Below, piece by piece: positions 62,880 through 64,000 of a DNA stretch of 64,000 nt. A program made the translations under genes and the position numbers. The stretch is taken from positions 868,001 to 932,000 of the forward strand of contig NZ_SLYD01000001.1 in the NCBI RefSeq assembly GCF_004340945.1, given 5' to 3'. A model generated the notes under the pieces. The model was not told the origin of the DNA. It saw only the letters and a list, made by a program, of their open reading frames with translations, and made no database searches. The DNA comes from Sphingomonas sp. PP-F2F-A104-K0414 (lineage in GTDB: Bacteria > Pseudomonadota > Alphaproteobacteria > Sphingomonadales > Sphingomonadaceae). Within the stretch, counting starts at the first letter, position 1. The number at the start of each line of letters is the position of its first letter.

Positions 62880-63596
62880 ATAATGTTTTCTGCCGCGGAA
62901 GTGGAGGCTGGCCCACCTAAGCCTCCCGCGAAACGCTTGGCTACGTTTCCGCAAGTCTGACAGATGATTGATGCTGCGCCGCTCTGTGGCAAGTGCATTG
63001 CATCTATTAAACCGTTGGCAGAGGCGGTTCGCCTTCCGAGCGCTTGAACGAGAGGCGAATTAGCTCATCCCAACACTGAAAAGGGGCCATTCCATTTTCC
63101 ACGCATCCGCGGACGTTTGAGGCTCCCTCCTTGCCGACTGAACGAGCGTCGGCGTTTTCCGGTCGGCACCCGAAAGCGGACGGGCCGCTTCCCACCATTA
63201 TTACGCAATCGAACCTCCCGCCTTCGCCTTGAATGGACGCCGTCCTGCAATAGTAATAATAATGGTAGTAACAACTACCTTATAGCCGTGTTGGAACTGC
63301 ATTTAAGCGTGTGGGTGATCGGGATTATCTTACGAATGTTTCACGTCTCCATGCTTCTGATACCAAGATGGGAAAGTACTGACCAAACGTGTGCATGTCC
63401 GAAACTCCAAAAAGTTTTTTGAATCTCGGACAAATCAAAATTCTCGCGCTTACGAGGTCGCGGTGTCTGTCAATAGCCGTCAATAGATTGAGAGAGCTTG
63501 ACGGAACTCTTCAATTATGATTCGAATCGCATACAAGTCGTGAGGGCAAAAACGGCTTTGCGACTTAGCGCAAATGACTTCCCGGTGAGGCAGGCA
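62880..63596. other. gene-poor stretch at the right of the locus
   Basis: 717 bases with several AT-rich patches (for example AATAATAATGG near 63250) and no convincing gene. A 101-residue frame at 63117-63422 has no recognisable features. A short direct repeat, GTCAATAG, occurs twice near 63472-63489. Confidence 0.45.
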
Positions 63597-63827
63597 ATGG
63601 GCGGCGAAAATTGGCACGGACACATCAAATGGGTGCTGGAACGCCGTGGCACGTCGCTCTCACAGATCGCTCGTGATCTAAGCGTCAGTCCCAGCACCGT
63701 CACCAGAGTTTCCAAAGGCCTCGTGCGCTCGCGCCGAGTCGAAGAGGCCATAGCGGCGGCGGCAGCCTTTACGCCTGCCCAGCTCTGGCCCACGCATTAT
63801 CCGCAACCAGCGGGAGGAGAACAATGA
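63597..63827 (+). CDS. Ner-like HTH regulator
   Basis: A 76-residue DNA-binding protein resembling the Ner/Nlp family of phage Mu: WHGHIKWVLERRGTSLSQIA, RDLSVSPSTVTRVSKG and VEEAIAAAAAFTPAQLWPTHY, which matches the family's ending P-x-x-x-W-P-S-R-Y pattern. ATG 63597 follows GTGAGG at good spacing; an upstream in-frame TTG/ATG is possible. Family members often belong to prophages or other mobile elements. Confidence 0.7.
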   Translation: MGGENWHGHIKWVLERRGTSLSQIARDLSVSPSTVTRVSKGLVRSRRVEEAIAAAAAFTPAQLWPTHYPQPAGGEQ

Positions 63828-64000
63828 TGTCGTAGCAAATGGTCGCGCTGACGCGCGGAAACATTCCCAAGCTACGGAAGTGAAAAGGCCCCGCCGGTTG
63901 CACCCAGCGAGGCCCATAAAAGATCAGAGACCTTACGACCCCTGATCTCCTTCATTCCGTGAAATCTGTCAAGGTTCGGGGCCGTCCCGGATCATGCCCC

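Noticed and set aside
63988..64000. ATCATGCCCC at the window end as an attachment-site copy of tRNA-Gln
   Set aside because: Only about seven bases match the tRNA 5' end (ATGCCCC), the tRNA 3' end is not repeated, and the sequence is cut at the edge.

Overview
This window is a GC-rich alphaproteobacterial chromosome segment, most likely from a Sphingomonas-like sphingomonad. That placement is inferred from gene content: a sphingomonad-type gene transfer agent (GTA) tail cluster with DUF2793, DUF1176 and DUF1489 proteins, an OmpA with a long proline linker, an EgtB/EgtD pair, CarD, and many families of palindromic intergenic repeats. No rRNA is present to confirm the genus.

Bases 1-18,000 are ordinary core genome: the 5' part of clpB behind a heat-shock-like promoter, tRNA-Thr, Xaa-Pro aminopeptidase, oligopeptidase B with a thioesterase, PEP carboxylase, an EF-hand lipoprotein, an HNH nuclease, GluQ-RS, cobalamin adenosyltransferase, ergothioneine genes egtB-egtD, a DUF1176 protein and 3-hydroxybutyryl-CoA dehydrogenase. 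Bases 17,600-18,600 hold a brnT-brnA toxin-antitoxin operon. Bases 18,776-24,471 hold a decayed GTA cluster. It keeps a terminase-small-subunit-like ORF and the distal tail genes, but terminase large subunit, portal, capsid and tape measure are gone, one tail gene is a stub and another is frameshifted.

Bases 24,500-51,400 return to core functions: OmpA, a shikimate dehydrogenase-like protein, YgfZ, PyrC, a SUV3-like helicase with an S4 protein, FdxA, CarD, an L,D-transpeptidase, a Rap1a-like protein, two DUF2807 proteins, MgtE, cyclophilin, a LysR regulator, a CDC48-type AAA ATPase, an MFS exporter, a PmtA-like methyltransferase, a phospholipase D-like enzyme, RpoZ, and RlmE with Ppx. Intergenic gaps here are packed with palindromic repeats. 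Two spots carry promoter or terminator signals without a gene.

Right after tRNA-Gln (51,314-51,387) the character changes. The repeats stop and an accessory locus runs from 51,902 to 62,879. It has two tightly packed operons facing each other. The plus-strand operon encodes a patatin-like lipase, an HExxH metallopeptidase and a metallo-beta-lactamase (MBL) fold protein. The minus-strand operon encodes a DUF1883 protein, an MBL protein, a single-chain E2-E1-JAB protein (ubiquitin-like conjugation and deconjugation in one polypeptide) and another MBL protein. An XRE regulator and an ImmA/IrrE-like peptidase sit divergent to the second operon. This is the best candidate for an undescribed system, probably in biological conflict or phage defence. 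No ubiquitin-like modifier and no CBASS nucleotidyltransferase are visible, so the target and trigger are open. The last 1.1 kb is poor in genes and holds one Ner-like regulator; no integrase lies in the window, so the far boundary is probably outside it.
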